Position numbers and translations under genes: made by a program. Below the pieces are notes generated by a model, which saw only the letters and a list, made by a program, of their open reading frames with translations, did no database searches and had not been told where the DNA came from. Positions 22,901 through 34,873 of a stretch of 64,000 bases of DNA are shown here, one piece after another (the stretch's first letter is position 1; the number at the start of each line of letters is the position of its first letter). Source of the stretch: Clavaria fumosa (Eukaryota; Basidiomycota; Agaricomycetes; Agaricales; Clavariaceae); contig OX637804.1 of assembly GCA_951802425.1 (NCBI GenBank), positions 806,001-870,000 of the forward strand. The letters run 5' to 3'.

Positions 22901-23250
22901 GCGGACAGAGATGACAAGGGTGGCAGACATTGATGAGGGCGGCGGCGGACAGTGACGAGGACGGCGGCGGCGGCGGCGGGCGGTGACGAGGATGGCAGCG
23001 GACAGTGATGACAAGGGCAGTGGCGCGGCGTCAGCGGCAGTGACGAGGACGGCGGCGGTGGCGGCGGCGGGCAGTGACGAGGATGGCGGCAGACAGTGAC
23101 GAGGGCAGCGGCGGCAGCGGCGGCGGACAGTGACGAGGGTGGCGGCAGCAGCGGCGGCGGACAGTGATGAGGGCGGCGGCAGTGGCGGCGGCAGCAGGCA
23201 CAGTGCACAATGACGACAAGGGCAGCGGTGGTGCACAGTGACAACGAGGG
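22901..23250. repeat. GTGACGA/GGCGGC minisatellite, right segment
   Basis: Continuation, in the same orientation, of the array at 5826-6207. Units are GGCGGCGGACAGTGACGAG with variants. 23251-23559 beyond it holds only short imperfect repeats (CTGCATAGATRCACC twice) and no gene. Confidence 0.85.
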
Positions 23251-23559
23251 CAGCGGCGGCGCATGACAATGATGGCCACAGCAGTGACCACCACCATGAC
23301 AATGATGGTGGGCAGCTCTACTAGTGGTACATAGCACCATGTTCTACAACTTGAACAAGGGCCATTCATTGAACAGACTGCAGCTCCAGAAAGGCCTCAT
23401 CTACATAGTACTGCATAGATGCACCTTAGTCTATGAAGAGCTGCAGAGGCCTGCATAGATACACCTGATTCTATGGTGTCTATGGCCTTCTATGGCTTCT
23501 ACAATCCAAAAACAGGTTTTGCTGATGTTCGCTGAAGCCTGCGACGACACTTTCCTTGT

Positions 23560-24240
23560 GACCCATCACCTTCACTCAGCCCTGTCCCACTCGGTAGCTT
23601 TAGGAATTCCCTCGACCATCCGGCCTTTGGCAGAGCTGCAAACCTTCCGCCGTGTGTAGGCGATATGGGGTTTGTGGGTGTGGGTGTGGGTACGCGAGCG
23701 TGTTGCAGAGCTGGCCGCACTGGCCGACGACGACGGTGAAGAGGGACAAGCTCGTCACGAAGAAGGTTGACTCGAGCATCTGCGCGAACGTCTGCACGAG
23801 CGAATGCAGGTGTGTGGATGCTGGGCGCAACGCCGCAGTGATTTCCCTCAAAATATCGTGGCTCATGACAGGCCGATGTGTCTTCACGATGCACACATAG
23901 TCACAAGAAGGGTAACGAGGTATCGTTCAACGCAAAATCCGACTAAATCCCACAGTGCATCCACATGGTTGTTCAATATCGCCAACTTGTACAGAACCAT
24001 TCTGGAGCTCGATTCCAAAGAACGGGGTGTCAAGGCACCGAAACTCCGTGTTGGCGCAATTGCCTTTTAGTATGTGAAATAGTGATCGTGTATGTCCGGA
24101 CGTCTCATGATTTGGTTAGTTTCCAGATCCCTAACTTTGACCTGGATCTCGCATCGCACTGCAGCACTTGGGACCTCCCGCCGGTCTAGTTCCAGTTCCA
24201 AATTTTGATGGCTCGCATGACTGGCGTGGTCAATTCGCCC
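23560..24240 (+). pseudogene. Decayed HNH_2-family gene fragment
   Basis: Matches, in opposite orientation, the blocks at 50840-51480, 53790-54420 and 62100-62760. The readable plus-strand pieces include WLFNIANLYRTILELDSKE, a PNFDLDL piece and LGPPAGLVPVPNFDGS, which line up loosely with the NGLLL, TPNFALN and LQYFEEPD parts of the intact HNH_2 gene at 47896-49261. Stops and frame changes break it. The link to HNH_2 rests on short remote similarity. Confidence 0.5.
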
Positions 24241-24348
24241 CCAACATCATGTATGCCATCTAGAGTCCCCACACTCTCTCACAGCACAAACCGGCGTACG
24301 ATCTATTCCACGCCACGCCGGAAGCGTCACCAGACCTGTCTTTAAATA

Positions 24349-24851
24349 TCACGTCAGCTCAGGTACGGGTTGACCCATCACGTAAAACACGTCCGTCTTG
24401 AAGCATGGGCCAGACAGGTTCATCCGTAGCGTGTCTACAGCCTTGCTCTGGGCGAATTGCGCAGTCCTCTCACGCAGCTCCAACAGGCTCTTGACGATGC
24501 TCCGCATCGAGGGAGGAGCGCGGTGAGCCGCCAGCGCTGCGGGGCATAGCGCCTCCGGCTGCATTTGGGACGATTTTAGGTGTCTACAGTCCCAGACCAG
24601 GCGAGAGGCGTCGGCTGTTCAAATTGTCATTGAGATATGAGGGTTCGTACCCACATCGCGTTCGTCAGATAAAACATACCGCCGACGCCATAGCGCTCTG
24701 AAGGGTGCAGCCTGGGCTTTTGCGACTTGGGCGTCTGGTCGATTTTGCGAATAGCGGCTGTCTCTTGGGACGGGGGTGGAGGTAACCTGGGCTTCATTGA
24801 AGTGTTATTGTCGTGGGACGTTGAACGCAGGCGACTTCGGATATACGCCAT
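24349..24851 (-). CDS. Hypothetical two-exon gene
   Basis: Exons 24851-24655 and 24583-24349 join in frame to 143 residues with a 71-nt GT-AG intron. The N-terminal half is basic and proline-rich (MKPRLPPPPSQE); the C-terminal half is a likely helix (MRSIVKSLLELRERTAQF) followed by LRMNLSGPCFKTDVFYVMG. No signal peptide, membrane segment or known domain is recognised. It is not a copy of the duplicated genes around it. The intact splice and the non-repetitive sequence favour a real gene, but no homology supports it. Confidence 0.45.
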
Positions 24852-25949
24852 CGGCTACTGATATCTGCATTTGGTCAACATGCAGGGATCAATTCAATAT
24901 ACTCACGCCTACCACCATAGTAGTGTGAGTAGCGACCTGGCGGCGCTCAATATGTCATCCAAAGATGGCTAGCGATAGAAACACGACAAACCTGAATAGT
25001 GATTTCAAGGAAAGATGACCCAACGACACGAGGACGCATACACTTCTCGAGAGAACTGTTGCACCCCAATCGCCGAGGCATGCACACTATCCCAAGGACG
25101 CGACAATAAAGGGTGCAAACAACCGGAGGTCGAGCAAGCCAAGGATAAATGCGCGACTGCAACGTTCATGCCGCTGATGAATCTTGGCCAGTCTTTCCTT
25201 TGTGACCACTAACTGAGGATTTCAGTGACGATGTACAGAAAAGACAGCGAGATGGGCTGGGGTCTAGATCCCGGTATCTGAGGATGACCTATGCGTCTTT
25301 CATCGTCACGCGAACCAAAGAGTCTACTGTAAATCGATCAACAATAGGCTTCCGCCTCATGAAAACGGCCGGTATTTGCGAGGTCGTCCGACTCGGCACA
25401 GACGGCCAGAGTCAAAAGGCGTGGGCGGCGCTGCTTCTTCTTGTCTATCTGATGAACGCGATGCGCGCGTGTGGGGGTGAAACCCAATCTGAATAGCCCA
25501 CGGGTAGACACCGAGATTTGACCTAAATGCGGCCGTGCCGCCTAGTGATGGCACCTCCACAGCTCGTCTTGCAGTCACCAGCTGTCGATTGTGTGCATGC
25601 GAGTTATTACCTACAGCGAAGAGAACGGGAGAGGAGAAAGAGAATGTTGGCGTTATGAGAATGCAGACGTTCTGGGAATTTGATGGAGGCGGTGTCAGTG
25701 CGTTGACCTCATCAGCCCTTACGCTCTTTCCACCTGTTCCCACTCCGTCTGCGTGCCACCGCGGCGCCTACCGCTGCGAAGCGAAAACTAAGCCCCTGAC
25801 AGCGACAACCCACTCATGGTGTACAGCTCTGGCAACCTGTCGCTAGAATCGCAACAGCAACTTTGCAGTTGTGATTCTAACCACAGCAAAGCCGTTGCAT
25901 TGGCACGCTGACGAGTGGGTCGCTGTTTAGTGGCGAGCTTCTCTACTTA
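24852..25949. other. No supportable gene
   Basis: Several open frames of 60-130 codons on both strands, none with recognisable domains, splice-linked partners or repeat relatives in the window. I see no RNA gene here. Confidence 0.4.
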
Positions 25950-26640
25950 CTTTTTTGGTGCAGCAACATCCACTCTTCTCGGCATAGACATCGCTGGGTC
26001 GTCGGGGATACTACGACAATTGAACTTGCATCCTTCACTCGAACCGCTTCCCCGCATACGACTCCCACAGATGCATCGTATCTCCTTTTCCGTCTGCTGA
26101 CCCGGCCATCATTAGCCCTACCTCCAACTCCCTCACAGGCGCATTCTCGACCATTACTCCCAAGTGCGAATCGTTCTTCTGCGTTTCCACACAACATACT
26201 AATCGACTCAACAGCCCAAATCTTGCGGTCATGCCGACAACGTCTCCATCCCCCTCCCCAACACTGGCACTGTCCCCTGCCCCACGAGTTTGCGATTACC
26301 ACTGTCCTCTTCCACGACGTCTGTAGGCTTGCCATCCTCCACGCCAACAGTACCCTCTTCTCGCTGTCTGATTGCTGGTATCGTTGTTGAGGCGGTTACA
26401 TCCTCCCTGTACGCCGGCGCCCACCTTTTCGAATAAACCCGGGTTTAGTAAGAGCCTATGATCTCTCAGCAATCCGCGAGTTTTGGGAGCTTATCATTTT
26501 CTGCAATCTGTTCGACTCTGCCAGGTGCCGGTGGAGGTATCGAATGTCACAACGTCGCTGTCCGTTCACTCCACATACATCAAGGTGGCTTGAGTGAATG
26601 AATTTGTGCAGCCTGAGAATGATCTGTCATTGTATTCCAA
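25950..26640 (+). pseudogene. Membrane-protein family paralog 0, degenerate remnant
   Basis: Retains the end of exon 1 (ASFTRTASP-like), the exon 2 equivalent (TGAFSTITPK) and adjoining intron sequence near 26100-26210, some serine/threonine stalk, and the tail exon (GGGIECHNVAVRSLHIHQ-like, 26530-26580) with its GTGAGTTTAGG-type upstream intron corrupted. Signal peptide and membrane segment are gone. Confidence 0.7.
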
Positions 26641-26814
26641 TCTGGCCCTCTCTCTTCTCTACGGCGCCATCTACACATCGCGTAGGCCATCTCAAGGTTC
26701 AAACATGCTCTTGGAAGCAGTGCATCCTGCCAACCACCAACCAGCCGCCGCCATACATCCATCCAATGCGGCACCAGAGACGTCGCCACCAGGCGAAATG
26801 CCGCCGCCCTCCCA

Positions 26815-27610
26815 TGACCGCTTTTGTATTCTGTGTATGCCATGCAAGAAGTTCCATCTGATGCCCAATTATTGTGATCAATTACAGATGCCCGTGTTCC
26901 GGCTATGTAAGCCACCGGGAAAAATACTACACCGCATCGGGGGCAGCAAAGACGTCGTGTTCTACCTTGCCCAATTGTGTAATTCTAATGGGAAGATATG
27001 GTTGAGTAATAAGACATTTCTCGCATGGGCTCAGCCGCAAGACGGCTCCCAGAATGGCCACAAAAGGGGGATCATCCCAGGTCCCGCTCGTCAGGTGCGC
27101 TAACGGGGACACCTGAGGATTGGGAGTACGGCCGCCGCTGGCCACCGGTCGGCTGAGCGCAAGGGCGTCAAATCTGGGGAGGCTTGGGACAACGTAATTC
27201 GCGGACTGGTGTCGTAGAGAAGAATGGAGGTCTGATTGACAGGTCGGGCTGAGGCTGATTACTCTTGATGTATGCGGACCATTAAGTTGCGAGATTTCGG
27301 TTAGACAGATTACGGGGGAAGGATACGTATTGTGTCGATCGTAGGACTAGCACCGAAGCACGAATATGTGAGCAGGAAGGAGGTAACCGCGCCGACGACG
27401 CGACATATCAGCATGTCCCATCAGGCACCGCGGCGCGGGTATTGCGCGGTCCTCTCGCTCAACTTCACGGACACTCGGAGCAGACCCTTGTCGGGGAGCT
27501 GTGGAGGCGGTACGCCCTGCGTTGAACGTGTGACTTGCAACGCTCTGGCCGTATATGATTGTGAGTCGATCTCAGGTGTCTACAGTCCTAGGTGTCGTAG
27601 ACTACGGCTG
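26815..27610. repeat. Segmental duplication, copy a (pair with 29570-30430)
   Basis: Shares long collinear stretches with 29570-30430, including GCCCAATTGTG, CGGCTCCCAGAATGGCCACA and TGTGTCGATCGTAGGACTAG. No gene is seen in either copy. 27611-27950 is the start of the upstream region of paralog 1. Confidence 0.8.
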
Positions 27611-27952
27611 TGATAAGAGGGTTTATCGGTCAAAAGCGCGTTTGCCTCTTCACCACGTAACTAACATGGACAAACAATGATGGCACATGACAGGCGGGAC
27701 AGCAAGCATTCATGATTGCTCGATTGCTCGATTCCTCCGACTTCAACATGGTCAGTCGCCGGAGGCTTTTTCAGCTTTGCCGTAAGCCGGATGCTTCAGT
27801 AAGGGAAAGGTTTGTATTGTTAAAACGTTCCATCATTGGTGAGGCGAGTTGATGAAGTCGTCCCAGCATTGATCCGACCTACGCATCCACCCACTCGTAT
27901 AGGCGCTGCCACCCAGCATAGAGGGCCGGCCGCGCAAGGTAGGATTATCAAT

Positions 27953-27977
27953 CCCATCAAAAGGTCGCTTTTTTATA
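27953..27977 (+). promoter_or_regulatory. Conserved palindromic element upstream of paralog 1
   Basis: A degenerate copy of the AAAAAGG-TCG-CCTTTTT palindrome, running into TTTTTTATATCTGG. It lies about 280 bp upstream of the start codon, like the copies upstream of paralogs 6, 7 and 9. Confidence 0.5.
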
Positions 27978-28255
27978 TCTGGTTGTCAGAACGGCGTTGA
28001 TAAACGTTCGGCTCACTACGAAACGCCGTCCGAACTCTCTGGGCGTGCATCACAAAGTTGAGCGGGAGAGGGACTTTCGACGATACCCTACCCACCATCC
28101 TGAGACTGTGCTGGGATAGTGTGGAGGTAACCGCGGGCCAGACCCAAGGATACAATCCCGGATCAAGACTATGATTTCCGCCATCACCCAGTTGGTGATG
28201 AGGAGGTCACAAGGTACAGCTTTGCGGGGAACGCTCTTCTCTCTTGACGGCGACA

Positions 28256-29601
28256 ATGCACTCGCAATGGGCAGCTCTGGCGACTTTTGCTGCTATGGTT
28301 TTAGCGACAGTTGCGAAGCCATTGGCACCACCAACGACTGGGTGGCTGTATAGCCACCCCATCAACTCATCATATATCCTTCCATTCACGGCCACGCAAT
28401 GCGAGCCGTTCTATATCTTCTACAACTCGACGGTGGTTGAACGGTTTCGCTTTTATGACGCAACACGCTCGCGCACTTTTCTCATCATTACTGTCCCCAA
28501 AGGCATTGGTTATGTGAAGTGGAATTGCAACGTTCCCGCCGGTCTCGGATTCAATGTGGAACTTGCATTTGATTACAATGTCCAAGCTGGGTCGTCGTCG
28601 GCTTGCTTGGGGCATTTCAATACAGCCTCTTCCATTCTGTCTTATGCCACGACGTCCTACACACAAGACCCTTCCCCGCTCACTTCCCTCCCCACAAATA
28701 CTTTGTATGTCTCCTTTCCCGTCCGCTGCTTGTCCTTGACCTGACCACTATCAGCCCTACAACCGCATTTCCCACAGGCACATACTCAACCATCACTCAC
28801 AAGTACGACTCATTCTTTCAGTTTCTACATAACTTACCAATCAACTCAACAGCCCACACCTGGCTTTCATGCCGAAAACGTCCCCTCCGTCGTCATCTTC
28901 GCCAGTGACTCCTTCTACGAGCTCGCCGCCCTCGTCAACAATGTCCTCACCCTTCTTGGGCTCGCCATTGTCCTCACCCTCCTCGAGCTCGCCATTGTCC
29001 TCACCCTTCTCGAGCTCGCCATTGTCCTCGCCAATAACGCTCCCTTCCCCCAAATCACGCAGTGCCTTGGTTGCTGGGGGCATTGTCGGCACAGTAGCCT
29101 TTTTTCTACTCATCCTCGCCATTATGCTCTGGCGGAGACGTAAGAGCTCGGAGTTAGCAAGAGCATCCTCTCCCATCGATTCTCAACCCTCATCTATCTG
29201 GGGATTGCCGACAGGCCAATTGGGGTCTACGGGCCTCTCATCACCATTCCGGTCTTCTGGTGCGTTCATCATATCCACCCACAAGCGCCCTCAACTTACC
29301 TCAATTATAGCGGGACGTTTGTCAGGCGCGGAATCCCTTGGCGGCACACAGCAATACCCATCTTCGCCACCCGACCCTTGGATTGAGTTCAAGTCTGACA
29401 ATCCCATCGGGGTTCCGGTGACAGGCAATCCCGCGGCCCATGTGAACCCCATAGGTAAAGTCTTTTCCAATAAATAGCATTTCAGCGTGAAGCGCTAAAA
29501 GCATCGCAATCCACCCCCCTTTTTTCTTTACTCTAGTCGGCCAGAGGTCATCTCAAGGCGCCATAATTCGGCCGCTTTTGAATTTTGCGTATGCCCTGTA
29601 A
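28256..29601 (+). CDS. Secreted-ectodomain single-pass membrane protein, paralog 1 (A-type)
   Basis: Five exons: 28256-28704, 28755-28802, 28853-29259, 29311-29454, 29537-29601; 370 residues. MHSQWAALATFAAMVLATVA is a signal peptide ending before KPLAPPTTGW. The ectodomain has three conserved cysteines in ATQCEPFYI, WNCNVPAG and SSACLG. A Ser/Thr/Pro stalk with SSPLSSP repeats follows, then a membrane helix (ALVAGGIVGTVAFFLLILAI) with an arginine-rich stop-transfer (RRRK) and a proline-rich cytoplasmic tail. Type I topology is predicted, probably at the cell surface. I start at ATG 28256 because ACAATG and the signal peptide are conserved in most paralogs. No function is known to me; the C..P...I plus C-x-IPAG layout resembles other agaricomycete stalked membrane proteins. 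Confidence 0.88.
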
Positions 29602-30430
29602 GAAGTTCCATCCGAATGCCTAATTATTGTGATCAACTACAGATGCCCGTACTTCGGGTATGCATGTAGCCGCTAATAAGCCACCCGAAAAAAATACTAT
29701 GCACAATGCAAGTACGAAATCACAACGAACGTACACCGCACCGGCTTCTTGACATGCGATGCATGAGTGAAAAAAATTCGAGGCTATATTCAACCTGTAT
29801 ACTGTATGGGGGCAGTAAAGACGTTGTGCTCTGCCTTGCCCAATTGTGAGGAAGAGATGGTTGAGGGATGTAATAAGACATCTCGAATGGGCTCAGCCGC
29901 ATGCAAGACGGCTCCCAGAATGGCCACAAAGTCAAGGGGATCTTCCCAGGTCCCGCTCGTCAACTGTGCTACTGGGGACACCTGAGTACGGCGGCCGCTG
30001 GTCGTCGGTCGGCTGAGCACAAGGGCGTCAAATCTGGGGAGGGAAGTCGCCGAGGTTCGCTGACTTGGGGTAACGTAATTCGCGGTATGGGTTTATGATT
30101 AGTCGTAATGTATGCGGACGATTAGGTTGTGAGATCTCAGTTGAACAGATTACGGGGGAAGGATGCGTATTGTGTCGATCGTAGGACTAGCACCGAAGCA
30201 CGAATATGAGAGCGAGGGTGAACAGGAAGGAGGCAAGCGGACGATGCTACATGTATTGTGCTGTCCTCTTCACGGACACCAGGCCCGGTCGAGCAGACCT
30301 TGTCAGGCAGCTGTGCCCTGCGTTGAGCGTGTGACTTGCCGGCAACGCTCTAGGCGTATATGATTATGAGTCGATTTTAGGTGCCTTCAGTTCTAAGTGT
30401 CGTAGACTACGGCTGTGATTCTGCGTTTGT
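29602..30430. repeat. Segmental duplication, copy b (pair with 26815-27610)
   Basis: Collinear with 26815-27610, with small insertions; the similarity begins near 29574 within the last exon of paralog 1. No gene seen. Confidence 0.8.
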
Positions 30431-30564
30431 CGGATAGAGCGCGGAAGTGAGTATGTTCTGAGGTGCGTTCAGTATGTTGACTTTGGCCAATTTGGTGAGT
30501 ATAACAACACGTAAGCAAGGTCAGTCACTGCTGACGAAGTCCGCTCCGCCACACGCGATTTCTC

Positions 30565-31123
30565 CGACTTCAGTCGCCGCTTGGGGTCAGGTGCCATCTT
30601 CAACCTTGACAGGTTCATCCGCTTATTCTCCAGTGCGGATCGTCCGAATGGCCCGTGATGGAAACCACGACCACCATGATAATAATCTATCGTCCGAAAA
30701 GGCTTGATTGATATGGCGCTATTCATGCATGCGATCATGCGCGCACGACGTCTGTTCCCGGATGCGTTGTCGATTCTGGCGCTTGTTGACGCGACTAACC
30801 CAGAAGCGGGTGATTATAACATTCAAGAGGTTGGCGGATTTTTGGTCAGTGGGAGAGAGCGACACGGGCTGAGTGAGACTAGCTGTTGATGTCGGTGAGA
30901 TTGGAGAGTTTGTAAAGTCCCGCCAGTTGAAAGGCGAATATGACGGTTTACGCGTTGATCTGATAAGAAGTTAATGTCGGACTTCAGCGACCATGTGTGA
31001 CTTTTCTGAGATGAGGTGAAGGGGTAGTCGCAGCCCTGAGCCAAGGAAATGTCCGGTTCACGCCGTACGATTTCCATGCGGTCGGCGGTTCACAAGAAGC
31101 GCTCTTCTCTCCTGACGACAACA
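30565..31123. repeat. Duplicated 5' flank of B-type paralog 2
   Basis: Close match to 35425-35983: shared GCCATCTTCAACCTTGACAG, GATTCTGGCGCTTGTTGACG and GTCAGTGG blocks. It is the upstream region of paralog 2, as 35425-35983 is for paralog 4. It lacks the palindrome found upstream of A-type paralogs. Confidence 0.8.
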
Positions 31124-32718
31124 ATGCTTTCGCAGCTCGCAGTATTGGCGACTTTTGCTGTAGCCGTTGCGAAGCCATTGGCACCACCAACAACTGGGTG
31201 GCTGTACAACGACGAACTCTTTATCCTGCTTGGTCGATTTATCTTCCCATTCACGGCAACGCAATGCGAGCCGTTCTACATTTACTACGAACAAGCAGGT
31301 GGAGATCCTGTTACATTTTATGACCCAACAACATCACCACTTCGCCAACTTTTCTCCATCACCTTCCCCAACGGCAATGGCTATTTGGAGTGGATTTGCA
31401 ACATTCCTGCCGGTATCGCATTTAATGTGGACCTTGAATTCAATTATATCGTCCAACCTGGGCCGTCGTCGGATTGCCTGGGAGATCTCACAACAACCTA
31501 TTCCATTTTAAATTACACGACGGCTAATTTTGCAACCTACACTCGAACCACTTCCTTGCCTGCCACTCTCACCACGGCGAATACTTTGTATGTCTCATTA
31601 CCGATCTGTTTCGTGTCCTGACCCAACGATTGTCAGACCTACCACTGCCTTTCCCACGGGTACATTCTCGACCATTACTCTTAAGTACGACTCCTTGTTT
31701 GAGCTTCCACACAACATACTAATCGACTCAACAGCCCAAACCTGGCTGTCGCGCAGACAGGGTCCCCATCAACGGCCTCATTATCTCATCCCACGACCTC
31801 ACCACCTGTGTCTCGTCTCACGAGCTCGCCAGGACACTCGTCAACCGTGTCCTCATCTTCCTCGAGCTCGCCAATATCCTCACCCCCAGTGTCGTCTTCC
31901 TCCAAACCAAGCACTGCCTCGATTGCTGGGGGTGTCGGCGGCGCAGTAGCCTTTGTTATCATTCTTGCGGTCTGCTGGTACTGTTGTTGTAGGAGTCCTA
32001 CCCAGCCAGCCGCGGCCTCTGAATCGCAGTCGGAGTCTAAGGACCCCTTACTGGCTCTTGGTGCGTTTGCCATATCCGCCTTAATGCGTGTGTCATTTTG
32101 TCTTAAGCGGAGCGAAACGCTTGCTAGGCCCGAATCTCCCTTATAAAGGGCCCGCCCCTGGCAATCATGCGAGCAATCCCGAGTCTGGCGGGGATTCTCC
32201 ACCGACGGGCAATCCCTCGGCTGATATGCCCCCCGTAGGTAGGTGCCCTTTTTTCTCGCACGCTTCATGATATTCATTTGCAGCACAATTCCTTGCGACA
32301 CAATCCCTAGCAGCACAATCCCCTGCAACAAAATTCCCAGCGGCACAATCCCTAGCAGCACAATCCCCTGCAACAAAATTCCCAGCGGCACAATCCCCTG
32401 CAGGAGACGGGAACATGAGTGTCATACCACCACCAGTGAACACGGAACAAAGATATGATGGCGCCCAAATAAGTGAGTTTAGGACGCTTATCGTTCCCTG
32501 CAATCTGCTCAACTGCGGCAGACTCTGGTGGAGATGTCGGATCCCGTAATGTTAACATATCTAACGTCATCCACAATTACTTCGGACTTCGTGAGCTCGG
32601 ATGCATCTATGTTTGCAGCCTCGGCCTGACCTGTCGAATAGCACAACCTGATCCCTCCTCTTCCCCACCGTACCCGCCAAATATCTCGTCCACAACAGCT
32701 GCGCAAGCCTCCGAATAG
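31124..32718 (+). CDS. Secreted-ectodomain membrane protein, paralog 2 (B-type, long tail)
   Basis: Six exons: 31124-31587, 31637-31684, 31735-32060, 32128-32238, 32284-32472, 32522-32718; 444 residues in frame. The signal peptide MLSQLAVLATFAVAVA precedes KPLAPPTTGW. The ectodomain follows the family layout (ATQCEPFYIYY, WICNIPAG, SSDCLG). After a serine-rich stalk the helix AGGVGGAVAFVIILAVCWY ends in CCC, a possible palmitoylation site. The cytoplasmic tail is longer than in A-type members: two tandem copies of an AAQSLAAQSPATKFP unit, then a last exon with SRNVNISNVIHNYF. Intron 3 uses a distant acceptor (CTAG at 32124-32127) that skips an in-frame stop. Function unknown. Confidence 0.87.
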
Positions 32719-33640
32719 TGGGCACCCCCGGCTTCGGCCTCTCGCGCTCCGCGAACTACCACTTTAGCTGCCATACTCTAAGTCCCTGGATATACCGACT
32801 AATACTGCACCAGAGACGCTGCCTGCCGTTGTTCCATCGGCCCTCAAGGCGCTAGACTCAAAGGCCTCTTTGAGCTCACTGCGGTTTTGAGGGCCATCTT
32901 ACACGTGCGCGGTAGGCAATTTGCTCTTCCAGGCCCCCATTGGGCGTCACTTGATTGGACTTGACCTCTTCGCTGCCACCGTGTACGGGATGAATACGTC
33001 CTTAGATTGTTTGTTATGCACAACATGATAAGGGCTTGCGTTTTGCACATAGGTGGTGGTATTTTGTGCTTACGTTGTACATTGTCAAATTTTTAGGTCT
33101 CTTGGTAGGAATTGCATGTTTATCCGGAATTCGGACATTTGTAGTTGATTACTTCAAGGACGCTGCAAAAGAATCTCTTGCATACGGTAGCGAATTTAGA
33201 GCCGGGGAAAGTGGCAGTGCACCTACATAGCTGACCTTTGCCTACGCGCTCGCGTGAGCCGCCTCAGCCACTTGTCGCCATCGATGTCGTCGTTGCTGCA
33301 GCTTGTCCTTGTCGTCGCCGAGAGGGTGGACAACAGCCTGAACGTGCCTCACTCACTATGCTTCTCAATGTCCGGATCAAGACTACATGTTCGGCTCACC
33401 ACGAAATGCCGTCCGCGCTCTCTGGGTGTGCATCACAGCGGAGAAAGTGGACGACAGCCTGAAAGTCGAGCAGGAGAGAGACTTTCGACGATACGCTATT
33501 CACCAGCCTTGGGACTATATTGCGGAGGTAACCGCGGCCCAGACCCAGGGATGCAAACCCCGGATGATATGATTTCCGCCATCACCCAGTTGGTGATAAC
33601 GAGGTGATAAGATACAGCTTTGCGAAGGACGCTCTTCTTT
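32719..33640. repeat. Intergenic segmental duplication (pairs with 37534-38186 and 61250-61900)
   Basis: Shares GCTTGGTAGGAATTGCATG, ATTCGGACATTTGTA and TGACCTTTGCCTACGCGCTC with the other two segments. It ends in the 5' flank of paralog 3. No intact gene. Confidence 0.75.
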
Positions 33641-33671
33641 CTTGACGGCGGCGCATTGTGCAGCTCTGGAG

Positions 33672-34873
33672 ATGTCTGCTGTTGCTATCCAAGCCGCAGT
33701 TGCGAAGCCATTGGCACCACCAACGACGGGGTGGCTGTACGACGAAGGCTTTAGCTCATGGATCTTTCCACTCACGGCCAAGCAATGCGAGCCGTTCGAC
33801 ATTTTCTACAACACGATGGTGGATGCAGGCTTTTCCTTCTATGACACAACAATTGCATTTCCTTTTCTCCATTTATTCTATCCCCATAGGCACTGGTTAT
33901 TTGGAGGGGGTTTGCAACATTCCCGCCGGTGTCGCATTCAATGTGGAACATGTGTTTAATTACACTGTCAAAGCTGGGTCGTCGTCGGCTTGCTTAGGGG
34001 ATCTCAACACAACCTATTCCCATCTGACTTACGACACGACTGCTTTTGCATCCTACACTCGAACCGCTTCCCCGCTCTTCACCCCCCTCCCCACTGATTT
34101 GTATATATCCTCTCCCGTCCGCTGCTTATCCCTGACCTAACCATTATCAGCCACACGACTACCAGCTTTCCCATAGGCGCATACTCGACCATTACAGTCA
34201 AGTGAGGCTCGTTCTTTGAGTTTCCACACGGCGTACTAATCGACTCAACAGCCCTGTCACACCGACACGTCCGCACCGTCGTCGTCCTCACCAGAGGCTT
34301 CTCCCATAGGCTCGCCGCCCTCGTCAACATTGCCCTCACCTTCCCCGAGCTCGCCAACAACGCTCCTTTCCCCCAAATCACACAGTGCCTCGGTTGCTGG
34401 CGGTGTCGTCAGCGCAGTAGCCTTTGTTCTACTCATCCTCACTCTTGTGCTCTGGTGGAGGCGGAGACGTTCGGTTTTAGCAAGAGCATCCTCTCTTATC
34501 GATCCTCAACCCGCATCTATCTCAGGATTGGCGACAGGCGAGTTGGGGTCTATAAGCCTCTCATCGTCATTCCGGTTTTCTGATGCGTTCATCATATCCA
34601 CCCACCTACGCCCTCAACTATCGCGGGACGTTTGTCAGGCGCGGAATTCCTTGGCAAGGCGCAGCAACTCACCCGACCCTCGCAGTCACAGGATTGAGCC
34701 CACGTCTGACAATCCCATTGACGTTCCAACGACAAGCAATCCTGTGGCTCATGTGGACCCCATAGGTGAAGTGTCTTCTTTTCCAATAAATAGCATCTTA
34801 GCATGAAGCGCTAAACACATCGCAATCACGCACCCCCCTTTCTTCTACTCTAGTCGGCCAGAAGGCGCCATAA
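33672..34873 (+). pseudogene. Membrane-protein family paralog 3, frameshifted
   Basis: The conserved ACAATG start is lost (GCGGCGCATTGTG instead); the first in-frame ATG is 33672, inside the signal peptide. A one-base shift near 33870 separates the N-terminal ectodomain (KQCEPFDIFYN) from the rest (GVCNIPAG, SSACLG). The stalk, membrane helix (SVAGGVVSAVAFVLLILTL) and RRRR are still open, but the donor of the next intron is mutated (GATGCG where other copies have GGTGCG). Confidence 0.85.

Noticed and set aside
25357..25743. Minus-strand frame of 128 codons
   Set aside because: Low-complexity composition, no signal, no splice-linked continuation, and no similarity to anything else in the window.
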